DNA from: Hirsutella rhossiliensis | Taxonomy: Eukaryota > Ascomycota > Sordariomycetes > Hypocreales > Ophiocordycipitaceae | Reading direction: 5' to 3' | DNA length: 64,000 bases | NCBI RefSeq assembly: GCF_020360975.1 | Contig: NW_025408670.1 | Span: 5,332,001 to 5,396,000, forward strand | In this document: in pieces, positions 23,501 through 34,045 of the stretch | Position numbering within the stretch: position 1 is the first letter of the stretch | Layout: each line of letters opens with the position of its first letter | Translations under genes and position numbers: made by a program | The notes under the pieces: model-generated | The model's input: only the letters and a program-made list of their open reading frames with translations | What the model was told of the DNA's origin: nothing | Databases searched by the model: none

Positions 23501-23812
23501 AACCTCGATGAGGTCGAGGCCCTGGTTCTTGAAGCGGACATCTAAGAAGTTGGGCCAGGCCAGTCAATAGTCACGTCGTTATCCATCAAGGAGGGCTGTG
23601 AGTAGTGGATGAGCAGGCCAGGATTGCGCACCTATGTTTGTGGCTCCGGCATCGATGCTATTCTCTGCCAACTCCTTGACGACGGAGCAAAGATCAACAA
23701 TGACCTGGCCCGATTGTATTTGATGGACCTAGAGAGATTAGTGTCGGAACAAGCGAGAAGCGAAGAGGGGACATACACTTTTGCCATCGATGGGCCGAAT
23801 GTTGGCGGCCAT
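20600..23812 (-). CDS. PMS1: DNA mismatch repair endonuclease subunit PMS1
   Basis: MutL homologue; with Mlh1 it forms MutL-alpha, nicking the new strand near mismatches. Exons 23,812-23,777, 23,728-23,632 and 23,541-20,600 give 1,024 aa; introns of 48 and 90 nt. The N-terminal GHKL ATPase shows [11 protein letters not shown] (about 31-41), DNGSGI (about 61-66) and GFRGEAL (95-101), followed by the transducer domain with the GxxVxxxxLFxNLPVRR pattern. A long Ser/Pro-rich linker (about 360-770) follows. The C-terminal endonuclease domain has the metal motif [12 protein letters not shown] (DQHAx2Ex4E, from 835), then ACRSSV (from 952) and CPHGRPT (from 984), so it should be nuclease-active. Exon 1 codes only 12 residues, [12 protein letters not shown]. 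The C terminus extends ~17 residues beyond the usual LQAWDEK..W.GD end. Confidence 0.95.
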
Positions 23813-24951
23813 GAGACTGCTCTCCCACGCCAATCAAAGCACATGTGCGCGGGATGGATTGTGAACTGAGGGCCCGGCGTCGACTCCAGGGAAGAGAACC
23901 GGGTTTTCGTCTTTGCACAAGAGTGTCGCGATGGAAAGCCGGGGCACAGTGTCTACCTACGTTGCTGATGGCGATGGTAGGCTGGCGTGGGAGACGCGCT
24001 AGGTCCACTTGTAGTGCCCCGTACTTTACGCGAAGCAGTGGCCAGATGGCGTCACTCGGACAGGATAAAGGGGGTTGAAGTAGGAGCTCTTATAAACAAG
24101 TCTGGCAACTAACTAACGACCGAAAAACTTAAGAATATTATGAGAAGAGGTACCATCTGAACTTGAGGAATATTTAATGGTCAATATACATATTTATATA
24201 AGATATAAATCAGTTTAAGCTTTTATAAAGGTACTTGTCACGCTAAAGCAGTGAGTTTACCTGATACCTTGAGGCACTGGCAGCCCGCAAAAGGCAAGGT
24301 CGCAAGTTTCTGGAGGTACGAAGTACAGTAAACTGGCACCTGCACGGATTAGGCTTGGAGTAATTAAATCTCCGCATGGATCCAATTCAAAGCCCTACCG
24401 TATGTACCTCTGCCTTCGAATGTAAGCCACTCGCCACCGTCCGCTCCTCCCAAACCCTGACTATCCCGAACCGACTTGCCACATTCACGTGTGGCGGCTC
24501 TAGGCCTGAATCATCCTGGCTCGTGGCTTTGCTCGGAGCGCCTGCCTCCCCCTCCACTCTTCGCATCTCAACCACCTACCATCCGCCGGCCCATTCGCAA
24601 CCACCCGGCCACCGCGTAAACGAATCGATCTGCCCTGTCGCCTGGATCTTGTTGGGGTGTTCAGGACGGCATGCGTCGTCTCCTTTGCCAGTGCGAGTGC
24701 CATCACCCTGCGCCTAGCTTTCGATCCGCCGGAAGCCTCTGGCCCACGCCGACGGAACCAACGGCGTAGCGTGTCGTCCAAAACCATAAATCACCACCTA
24801 CCTGCTCGCTTGCCGCCTGGGCTAGATCGGCCGGTGGCACGCTCGCCACTCTGTCAAGCGAACCGTCCTCGACGCCTCGTTCCTCTGCGAGACCTTTCCC
24901 GCCTTCTCCCTGGCGAGGAGCGCCTGCACGTCGCTGCCGCGAGCCTTCTCC
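23813..24951. promoter_or_regulatory. Divergent intergenic region PMS1 / BST1
   Basis: 1.14 kb between the start codons of PMS1 (minus) and BST1 (plus). The part nearest PMS1 has two ACGCG cores (about 23,993 and 24,026), the core of MBF-type G1/S sites; this fits a replication-linked repair gene but is weak evidence. An AT-rich patch (about 24,100-24,245) still contains many CpA and TpG and is therefore not RIP-mutated. The 24,380-24,950 part is pyrimidine-rich with several short open frames and is likely the BST1 leader. No further gene supported. Confidence 0.4.
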
Positions 24952-27900
24952 ATGACCAGTCGCTCATCTGCATCGACTGATGACGGCGACGAATCATTCT
25001 TTGAGCCGGGCGCCCTCGATACAAACAGAAACTACTTTATCAACGGCCACGGTAGTGGGGCCAGGTCGTCTGCCGCGGGCCTCAAGTCGCGCCCCTCTTC
25101 AACCAGAAGCAGGCGTCAAAGCAGCGTCGACTGGGCCCCCAGCAATGGACATAATGGCCATGCGTCAAGCCCAACTGTGACCCCCGCGGCCTTGTCACAG
25201 ACGCCGTTGCCCGCTGCGCCACCCGCCTGGTCCTTGGGAAAGATGGCGCCGTCTCCCCCACCCCCCAAATCGAGGCGTGGCTCTTGGTCCGTCACCCTTC
25301 TCGTCCTCGTCACCGCCGGCCTCGGCGTTGCGATATTGTTCGCTATTCTCAGGTCGCTCCTGAGACACCATGTCGAACCAAAGGGGTGCCGTATGTCCTA
25401 CATGCGGCCTTCTTACATGCATTTCTCCAGCTTTGATACGGAACACACACGGTTCGCGACCAAATACTCGCTCTATCTATATCGCGAGCAGGGAATTGAT
25501 GACGACAACAAGGCAAGTGCTCCCATTGTGCTTCTTCCAGTCTTCGACGATTCTGTGGGCTTACTGTTGACCCAACCTGCAGTTGCACGGCATTCCCGTT
25601 CTCTTCATCCCCGGCAATGCGGGAAGCTACAAGCAAGTAAGACCGATTGCGGCTGAAGCCGCCAACTATTTTCACGATGCTCTTCGGCAGGATGGCGTCT
25701 CGATGGAAGCCGGAGTTCGGAATCTTGATTTCTTCACCGTGGACTTCAACGAGGACATTACCGCCTTCCATGGCCAGACGCTATTGGACCAGGCTGAATA
25801 TCTCAACGAGGCGATCCGCTACATCCTCTCGCTGTATTCCGACCCGCAACGAGCCGACCGAGACTCGCAGCTACCCGATCCCACATCCGTGGTCATCCTC
25901 GGCCATTCTATGGGTGGCGTCGTCGCGCGCGCCATGTTGATCCAGCCCAACTATCAGCCCAAGTCTATCAACACAATCATCACCATGTCCGCGCCTCACG
26001 CCCGCCCGCCAGTCACGTTTGATGGACAGATTGTACATATATATGATGAAATCAATGACTATTGGCGGAGTGCCTACGCGCAAAAATGGGCCAACGACAA
26101 CCCCTTGTGGCACGTTACTCTCGTGTCCATAGCCGGTGGCAGTCTCGATACTGTCGTGCCCTCGGATTATGCCAGTCTCGAATCGCTGGTGCCGGAGACC
26201 CATGGCTTTACAGTCTTCACGACCGGCATACCAACCGTTTGGACGAGTATGGATCACCAGGCGATCCTATGGTGTGACCAGTTTCGCAAGGTGGTGGCCC
26301 GCGCTCTCTACGACATCATCGACGTCAACAGGGCATCTCAGACCAAGCCCAGAGCAGACAGAATACGGCTTCTGAAGAGGCGGCTCTTACCAGGCATCGA
26401 ATCCGCTACCGAGAGAACCATTCTGTCGAGGGAAGCCACAACTCTCCTGACCCTGGGCGACGACTCCAGCCACATAGTACCGGCCGGAGTCCGGCTGTCC
26501 CTGACTGGCTCAGGGAAGCAGACCAAGCCGAAAGCTCACCTGCTTCCTGTGCCGCCACAAGGCTCTCCCGGCGTGAAGCGCTTCACCCTGTTGACCGATG
26601 CCAGTCTAGACGAGGCCGGAGCGAATGGAAACCTCGAAGTTCTTTTGTGCAGCGTCTTCACCTATCAGCCTGGTACGACCGGCTCTGCTTTTTCGACCCA
26701 TGTTGACTTATCTGGCGGGAGGGCCTTGACGCGACTGGCTTGTAAGAACACGGTGTCTGACGCTATCTTCCTGCCTGCATCTACACCGTCGACTCGGCAT
26801 CCTTTTACCCTCGATGGCGAGCAAGGTACTCGCCCGTTCACGTACCTGCAATACGATCCCGAACATCTCGCGGAGCATCAGTTCATCGCAGTCATCGACA
26901 AGGCAGCGTCGTTGCCATACAACTTCGCCATGGCTGAATTCAGCGACCGGGCAGACTTTCAGAAGAAGCACGAGACGAGCCTTGCCGAGATCCTAACGTT
27001 CGGCCTATCTTTCAGCCTGCCTGCCGACAGACCAATCGTGATCGATGTCAGCATACCCGCCGTTTCATCGGCCCTGCTTTCATTCGACCTGGAAGTCAGC
27101 CAATCACGCTGTTCCAACCGACAGAGCTTGTTTTCTTTGCTGATACGACAGTATCTGAACAAACCGTACGAGTCCAAGTTCTTCGTTAATGCCGGACAAG
27201 CCAGCGTGAGCTTTCATGGTGTAGCTCCCTTTGTCCCGCCGCCGTTGGGATCGAGGGAGAAGACTGGACTTGCCTTCCAATTCTGGTCCGACCCTGCGTG
27301 CGACTGGCCTCTCGAGGTGAGCCTGAGGCTCGATGTCTGGGGCAGCTTGGGCAAGCTATACATACGCTACCGGACTGCGCTCGCCGCCTTCCCTCTACTC
27401 GTCGTCACCTTGGTACTTCGGAAGCAGTTCCGCGTCTACGATGAAACCGGGATCTTCATATCCTTTTCCGAGAGCTTGGACCTGTCGCTGCGGAGGTCCA
27501 TTCCGCTGCTGCTGTTGTCACTGACGTTGCTGTCCTCGTCCCTCGGGGCCCTCTCTCTGTTCGGATTCGGACCGTTTTGGAGTCGGGGAAACACGAGACC
27601 GTCTCCGGCAACCGGCTTTCATCGAAACGAGCTGTTGATTGGAACCGAAGATTCTCTCTTTTGCTTTTTGATTCCGGTCATAGGCATCGTGTGCGTTGGC
27701 GCATGCGCGGTCCTGCACTACATTATGCTTGGGTTGACCCGAGCGCTGGGGCTGTTGCTTGGTCTCGTCAGCTTTGGTCGTCTTGTCGGAGACGGTGCCG
27801 ATCGGCAACGTCGAGCCGTCCCCTCCACGCCGCGGAGAAGAATGATTTCCACGGCCGTGCTGCTGATTTTGGTATCAACGTTCATACCATACCAGTTTGC

Positions 27901-28411
27901 CTACCTGGTGGCGTGCCTCGTGCAGATCTTCACGGTCGTCCGCGCTCTCCGCATCGGCGCGTTTGCCGCGTTGACACCAAGTCACAACTACTACCACTAT
28001 GCCCACTCAATCCTCCTCTTGATGATGTGGGTTCTCCCAGTCAACCTTCCCATTCTCGCCGTGTGGGTGCGCAACCTTGCCGTCCACTGGCTGACGCCCT
28101 TTTCCTCACACCACAATGTCCTCTCCATCATGCCCTTCATCCTGCTTGTGGAAAACCTTACGACAGGCAGGATGGTCCCGCAAATCACCAACTCACTACG
28201 CCACGTCACAAATGTCTTGTTCTTTGGGACTGCTCTCTGTGCCGCTGTTTACGGCATGTCACATGCTTACCTTCTTCACTATTTGGTGAATGCTGTGGCT
28301 GCGTGGCTCGTCGTCCTCCACTCGATATCCGGCTCCTGGTCTTTCACTAGCCTCGGCGCCATGTTCGAGGGAAACGCCAACGATGCACGGAAGGGGGACA
28401 AGACTCCTTGA
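24952..28411 (+). CDS. BST1: GPI inositol-deacylase BST1 (PGAP1 family)
   Basis: ER membrane hydrolase that removes the acyl chain from the inositol of newly made GPI anchors, a step needed for ER exit and quality control of GPI proteins. Two exons, 24,952-25,512 and 25,583-28,411, give 1,129 aa. A hydrophilic Ser/Pro-rich N tail is followed by a TM anchor (about 111-137), then the lumenal alpha/beta-hydrolase: LHGIPVLFIPGNAGSYKQVR and, with the nucleophile, VVILGHSMGGVVAR (Ser about 296). Several TM helices occupy the last ~350 residues (for example 27,361-27,420, 27,505-27,560 and 27,840-28,350). The 70-nt intron joins DDDNK to LHGIPV and starts with GCAAGT, a GC-AG intron. Works in the same pathway as MCD4 at 42.3-45.6 kb. 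Confidence 0.94.
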
Positions 28412-29274
28412 AGGCGTCCTTGCAGGATCGACAACCGTGCCATCGACGTATTCTTTACGCGACACCCCTCTATCCATCATGGGTCGCCTGCCTTGCGATG
28501 CGCTGCAGCCGATCCCACTGGTGCTGGTGAAGCGCCGCTAGTATCCTAGTAATCTTCGCCGGGAAAGCGGGCCACGTCACACCCAGCCTTACTTTTCACA
28601 TTACATATTCACGCTTGCAAGGGCAGACACATGCATGCGCCCAGTCGCCGGTTTATAAACACGGACAACCTGTTTCTGCTTCAGTCGACATTTAATACTT
28701 AATCGGCCTCTGCATTGCCGCGGACTCTTATCGTTTGCAGTTGTCAGTCAGCCACGGGGTGGGCTTGTGATAATTTGCTCCTCGCCCTCTGTTCACGCAT
28801 GCCGTCGGCGCTGTGTCGGTATTGGGGAGCGCAATTCTGATTTTGGTTTATATACACTTGGGAATCTTGAATAACTAGAACTATTTGTGTCGGGCTCGCA
28901 TCTTAACGAAGCACCAAGGCAGACGTGGCGCATAGTCATGGTTATAAAGTCGGAGAGCGATGATTACCATGGTTGTTCTGCGACACGTCGTGTGCGAGGG
29001 AAGGGCGCACTGGATTCAGAAAGGGTCTTTGAAGGGCTGCGTGCGAGTAGCACAACAAGTTTTGGCGATAATCCCGCGCAGTCGGAGCTGCAAATAATAC
29101 ATTATAGAGTATCACTGCGCATGGGCATGCACACCGAGTGCCGGTCATTCATCATCTCCATCCGTAGCGCTCAGCCTGAGCATGTAGCTTCAAGGCAGGC
29201 GGTTGCCCTGTGCTGGCTCGGCGAGAGCCGGAAAGAGGTTGCTCGGCAGTAGTAGAATTGATATCAGTCCGTTG
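28412..29274. other. Convergent 3' spacer between BST1 and the MFS gene
   Basis: About 860 bp between convergent stop codons. Composition is normal. I see no conserved product, tRNA or repeat. The longest plus-strand open frame here (121 codons) has no domain and runs antisense into the MFS gene's end, so it is not supported. Confidence 0.45.
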
Positions 29275-31177
29275 CTAGTCTTCACCGTCGTTGTCCTTGG
29301 CTCGCTCGAGTCGCTCATGACGAATTGCTTGAAGAGTGATGACCAATCCACCACAGCAGGCCCCGAAAGTGATCCAATATGCTGTACGGTAGCAATCGAG
29401 CCCTTGGCGACACGATCTCTTGCCGTCAGGCCCGATGGCGCTATGGCCATCGTAGGTCGTGCCATAGAGCAGGTTGAAGACATTGGAAGACGCAACAGGG
29501 GCCAGCATCATGAAACCCCAATTTTGGCTCAGGCCGCGGATACCAAATGCCTCGGTCACGAGGGACGGGAAAACGCCGAAAAGAACCCCGTGTCCGAGGC
29601 CAGAGAATGCGGAGACGAAGCCGAGCAGGTGAGGATTCTGGACACTGAGAGCAAAGACTTGGGCGACGAGGAAGACGAGGCAAGCTACAAACAGACACCA
29701 TAGTCGGCTGGCGTGGAGCGATCTGACCAAGAAGTCGGATCCAACACCTATAACGAAGACTTCTGCGTGAGCGCCGCGACCGAGAACAGGCTATCAGGAT
29801 AAGGGGAACGGCATTACCACTCAAGAGCCTCCCGACAAAACTGCAGACAGATAAAGCTGATACAAGCATCTGCTGCCTGTGGACGAGGAAGGACTTGCTG
29901 ACCGAATCATCGAAATGTTTCCACAGAGCGTTGGCGTTGTTGCCAATGTTGCTGGAACACAGTGTCTGCGGTTAGCAGCTTCGTCGCGGCAGCGGCTGGA
30001 AAGGAAGGGACCAAGTGGTGCTGGGCTCGCTCACTTGATGGTCATGAGGCCGGTGCCAGCAAGGATGGCCATGATGGAGAAAAGGTGCCAAAAAGAATGC
30101 GTGCGAAGAAGTCGCAGGCCGCGGAAATCTATTCGACGAGATCGGTCTATATCAACACTGCTCGCCACCACGTTTTCTGGCGTTGCCAAGGGGGGTGGCA
30201 TCAGGGACGACGTCTCGTCGATGTTTGCCTGAGGCTCTCGGGCGTCCCCTGGAACTGACGTAGCAGTTGGCCCGGGTTCAGGCGAGCATTGGGGCGCGGT
30301 TGCCGATCTGGACCGGCAGAGGGCGTCGTAGGTCGACCTACCTGGTTCTGGTACAAGGCGAGCACGATGCCGAGGGTAGAACGCCTCGGCCTCGGCGGAC
30401 AGTGTACGACGAAAGGTGGGGTCGGGAGAGCCGGGCCTGGAGGAGGCTTCGTGGACGCGATGAGAGGAGACTCTGAGAAAGAAGAAGCCGAAGAGGGTCA
30501 GGCCGAAAGTGCCCCAAGACAAAAGCTTCAGGAACGCGCTGGGGTTGCCGGGGAAGAAGATTGAGCCAAGGGAGGAAAAGAAGAAGGCACTGAGACCAAA
30601 GGCGGCAACGGGAAAGGCGGTGGCGGTGCCCCGGTGATGGGGCCAGTTGAGAGCCGACGTCTTGACCGCGGCGGCGAACGCCATGCAGCTTCCGAGGCCG
30701 GAGAGGTAGGAGAAGAAGCACAGGGTGGCGACGGAACCCGAGGCGCTGTCGTAAGCCTGGTGCAGGGAAAAGTAGCCGATGGCGAGAAGAGCGGCGCCGA
30801 AGAGGACGAAAGGCCGGGGCCCGCGCCGATCGATCAAGACGCCGACGGGGACGCCGAGCGAGTAGACACCTAGGTTCCCGGACAGGCCGATCAGGTTGCT
30901 CTGGGTGGAAGAGAGGTCGAGCCTCTCGGCAAACTGCGGAGCCCAAGCCGAGTAGACATACTGTGCGTTTGGGGTCGGGGGGTTGGCGTCAGTCAATCGT
31001 GAAGACGAGGCTCGAAGACAGGCAAGGCAGCAAGCAGGCGGCGTGGAGAGCTCCGAGTGACGGCAACGCGAGACGGGGATGAAGAGGAAGTCCTACGTTG
31101 GTGCCACAGGCGAGGGAGATGAGAGTGGCGGCGACGCTGGCGACGAGCCTGGCGTGGCCGTACAACTGCTGGCCCAT
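29275..31177 (-). CDS. MFS transporter, nodulin/monocarboxylate-like (Mch1-related)
   Basis: Twelve-TM major facilitator, substrate unknown; the family is loosely related to yeast Mch1. Four exons (31,177-31,097, 30,960-30,035, 29,951-29,818, 29,747-29,275) give 537 aa. The joins restore LACGTN/YVYSAWAPQFAERL, TIN/NIGNNANALW and RLLSG/VGSDFLVRS, all typical of the family. Helix 1 starts in exon 1 (LVASVAATLISLACG); the A-motif-like loop reads GVLIDRRGPR in exon 2. A hydrophilic central loop of ~100 residues with an ETSSLMPP patch separates the two six-helix halves. The first in-frame ATG is at 31,177; upstream codons in frame have no ATG. Substrate cannot be inferred. The gene is divergent from TMS1, with a DNA transposon inserted in the shared promoter. 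Confidence 0.85.
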
Positions 31178-31642
31178 GTTTGGCGAAGCCACATGGACCC
31201 CAGAACGCCTAGGTGAGCTTGGGGCGTATCGTTGCGTGAATCATGGGAATGGTCAGGACGGCGTGGGCGTGGGCGTGCGGGCAATACCTGTTTATGCTTG
31301 GCCGATGCCGGCACCGGTTGAGGATGCCGAGGCAGCACAGGCAAACCCTGTGCAGGAAGGTGGGCGGCCGAGGGGGGTTGTATGAATATTGTCCGAATAA
31401 TGGGATATGAAAGGACGCTTTGCCAGCGGGTGATTGAAAAGAGCGAGGACCAGACCGAGGGCATCGGCCAAGGTTACAAAGTAGGTACAGTATGTTAGAT
31501 ATATACATACCTACGTACCCGATGCGTGCGGGAGAGGAACCGTTTCCGTAACCGGTGATATAAAACACGCCTCGTAAAGGGCTCCCTTAGGTACCTACCT
31601 TAAGTAAGAGCGGACGGGTATCTACCTAGGTACTGTAATTTA
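31178..31642. promoter_or_regulatory. MFS promoter, left of the transposon
   Basis: 465 bp from the MFS start codon to the transposon. It contains several TACCTAGGTA-like words (about 31,588-31,605 and 31,623-31,635) and TACAGTA/TACTGTA words (about 31,485 and 31,631). The last TA before the inverted repeat, 31,641-31,642, is the target-site duplication. No gene is supported. Confidence 0.45.
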
Positions 31643-31684
31643 ACGTAATCCACCCCCTTCCCGGTCAGACCCCCTACTCGGTCA
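31643..31684. repeat. Left terminal inverted repeat of the Fot1/pogo element
   Basis: 42 bp identical to the reverse complement of 33,693-33,734. The match breaks at base 43 (G against A) and continues for a few A residues. The C-rich tracts and two GGTCA words inside may be transposase-binding sites. Confidence 0.95.
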
Positions 31685-31736
31685 GAAAAAGTCTCCACGC
31701 GGCGACCCACACTTATGGCAAGACAAACCGAGCACT

Positions 31737-33596
31737 ATGACGGCAACGGGAGACCAATCGGTTCCACGCGAAGAACGGGTCCTGCTCGCCGTCAGGGCCT
31801 ATCAGCAGGGCCAATTCAAAAGTACCCGCAAGGCTGCGGCCGCATACGACGTCCCTCAATCGACAGTATCTGATCGACTGCGCGGTGTCATTCGCCGACG
31901 CGACGCTCAGATGAACAACCTGAAGTTGACGGCGACGGAAGAGACTGCCCTGGTACAATGGATCTTGTCGATGGACGAGCGAGGGATGCCGCCGACAGTG
32001 GCTTACACTCGTCGGATGGCCAACTTATTGCTTTCCGAGCGAGGCAAAGATCCTGTCGGGGAAAACTGGGTGCGGAAGTTTGTTGGCCGCCACGGCGAAA
32101 TCAAGGCAAAGTACTCTCGCCGATACGACTACCAACGAGCCAAATGCGAAGACCCCCAAAAGATCCAAGGATGGTACGATCGAGTCGCGGCGACGAAACA
32201 GAAATGGGGGATTCTTGACGAGGATGTCTATAACTTTGATGAGACGGGGTTTCAAATGGGAGTCGCTGCAACGGCGAGAGTCCTTACCCGGTCTGACCGG
32301 CGAGGTCGGGCAGTACTCACGCAGCCTGGAAATCGAGAATGGGTTACTGTGATCGAGTCTATCAACTGCCAAGGTTGGGCTTTACCGGCGAAGGTTATCT
32401 TCCAGGGCAAGTTACACCAAGCAAGCTGGTACGAATCAGGAGTGCCCGATGACTGGCATATCGCCGTTAGTGAGAATGGCTGGACTTCCGACGACCTTGC
32501 TTTGAATTGGTTAAAGGAAGTCTTTGATCCGAATACACGGCGCCGTACGGTTGGTACGCATCGACTTCTTATTCTCGACGGGCACGGCAGTCACGTCACG
32601 CCGGAATTTGACAAGTACTGTACGGCCAATTCCATCGTAGTACTCAAATGCCTGCACATTCCTCACATCTCTTGCAGCCTCTTGATGTCGGGTGCTTTTC
32701 GCCGTTGAAAACCATATACGGCCGAAAGGTTCAAGAGAAAATGCTCGCTGGGATCCATCATATCGACAAGCAGGACTTCCTTCCCATGTACTTAGACGCT
32801 CGCCGACAAGCACTTTCGCCGTCGAATATCCGAAGCGGATTTATGGCAACAGGCCTTTTTCCGTTTGACCCAAACAGAGTATTATCGCGGTTACAAGTTC
32901 AGGTTGACAAAGTCGGTAACGATCACGGCGACAAGAATACTCCAAGTCCCAACAAGAGCCTGGAAGCAGCCAAGACTCCGCATAACGTCAACCAGCTTAC
33001 CACTCACGCCGAAAGGCTTCTTCAACGCCGGCCACAAAATACAGACTCGCCAGTTTCACAAGCTATCAACCAGCTTATCAAAGGATGTCAAATGGCCATG
33101 CACAGCGCCGCCCTCCTTGCCGACGAAAACCGGCAACTTCGGTCAGAAAACCAGCGGCGAAAGCAGAGAAAGAACAGCGCCGTGAATACATTGGCGACGG
33201 CGGTACTCTATCGGTTGCAGAGGGCACGGTTAGGATAAAGCAACGGAGAGAAGAAGAAGAAGAGCGGGTTAAGCGACGGAGAGTGGAAGAAGAGGAGAGG
33301 ACTAAGCGCCGGCGAGAGAAGGACGAGGAGCGGGCCAAGCGACGACAAGAAGGAGAAGAGCGGGCCGAGCGACGGCGACAAGAGAACGAGGAATGGTTCA
33401 AGCTACGGCGAGAAAGGAAGAGGAGCGGGTCAAGAAACAGAGAGCAAAGGAAGATGAGCGGGCCAAGCGACGGCGGGAAGAAGGGGAGCGGGACCAACGA
33501 CTTATAGAAGAGCTGAGTGTCCCAAGACAGCGTGCACCACCACGGTGTAGTAAGTGCAGGTCTTTTGAACACACTGCCCGTACGTGTAATAGATAG
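31737..33596 (+). pseudogene. Frameshifted Fot1/pogo DDE transposase
   Basis: Frame A (31,737 to about 32,650) has the CENP-B-type N terminus: a helix-turn-helix psq-like domain (STRKAAAAYDVPQSTVSDRL, about 29-48), an HTH_CenpB part (NWVRKFVGRHGEIKAKYSR), and the first two catalytic aspartates in NFDETGFQMG and LLILDGHGSH. The third, in LLQPLDVGCFSPLK, lies in another frame (32,648-33,238), so a deletion near 32,650 splits the DDD triad. Two more frame changes occur near 33,165 and 33,410. The reading moves into a Glu/Arg/Lys-rich coiled region (to about 33,507) and ends in CSKCRSFEHTARTC (about 33,550-33,590), a CX2CX4HX4C zinc knuckle. Direct translation cannot give an active enzyme; mobilisation would need a helper copy. 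Confidence 0.88.
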
Positions 33597-33692
33597 TCCT
33601 AATCGAGTTACTTGTCTCTTGGAGTAAATATGTCGTGGTATTGTGCTCCGTTTGTCTCGCGTAAGGTGCGGGTCTAGTCGGTGGGGAATTTT

Positions 33693-33734
33693 TGACCGAG
33701 TAGGGGGTCTGACCGGGAAGGGGGTGGATTACGT
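33693..33734. repeat. Right terminal inverted repeat of the Fot1/pogo element
   Basis: Reverse complement of the left repeat with no mismatch over 42 bp, followed directly by the TA target duplication (33,735-33,736). Its perfection contrasts with the broken transposase inside. Confidence 0.95.
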
Positions 33735-33736
33735 TA

Positions 33737-34045
33737 ACTTACACCGCTCTCATTGCTGGCGTCAAGGAACCCTGTCCCGCTTATGTAATACAAAGGCCTC
33801 CTACTCTCCATCGTGACATCGTCAGCCCACCAACGCCCAACCACCTACAAACTACCACGATTCGTCCAACCTACAACCTACGCAGCCAGCGTCGCCCGGC
33901 CGGGGCCGTGTAACGCTTCATCCTCGACGGCTTCGCCGCCGATACTCCCTGCTACAATCTGCGAACAATCCCAGCGCGACTGGGCGTTCACTTGACCCAA
34001 GCGCCCAAGTGCACGATTCGCCCGCCTTGGCTGGCCTGGGTCACA
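33737..34045 (+). promoter_or_regulatory. TMS1 promoter/leader, right of the transposon
   Basis: About 310 bp from the transposon to the TMS1 start codon, rich in CCAAC/CTACAA words and pyrimidines. No conserved gene is visible. All of the proximal TMS1 promoter left after the insertion must lie here or within the transposon. Confidence 0.4.

Larger units (their letters stand above)
31643..33734 (+). mobile_element. Fot1/pogo-type DNA transposon, 2,092 bp
   Basis: A Tc1/mariner-superfamily element of the Fot1/pogo group. Its ends are perfect 42-bp inverted repeats (31,643-31,684 and 33,693-33,734), beginning ACGTAATCCACCCCCTTCCC. They are flanked by the TA duplication at 31,641-31,642 and 33,735-33,736 expected of this superfamily. 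It encodes one transposase, listed separately, that is frameshifted. Codon use and CpA/TpG content are normal, so unlike the retroelements of the arms it carries no RIP. It lies between the divergent MFS and TMS1 genes, within about 310 bp of the TMS1 start. Confidence 0.93.

Noticed and set aside
24100..24245. AT-rich patch as a small RIP island
   Set aside because: It contains many CpA and TpG, so it is simply AT-rich intergenic DNA.
27577..28350. A 257-codon plus-strand open frame
   Set aside because: Alternative frame of BST1's TM region; no recognisable domain.
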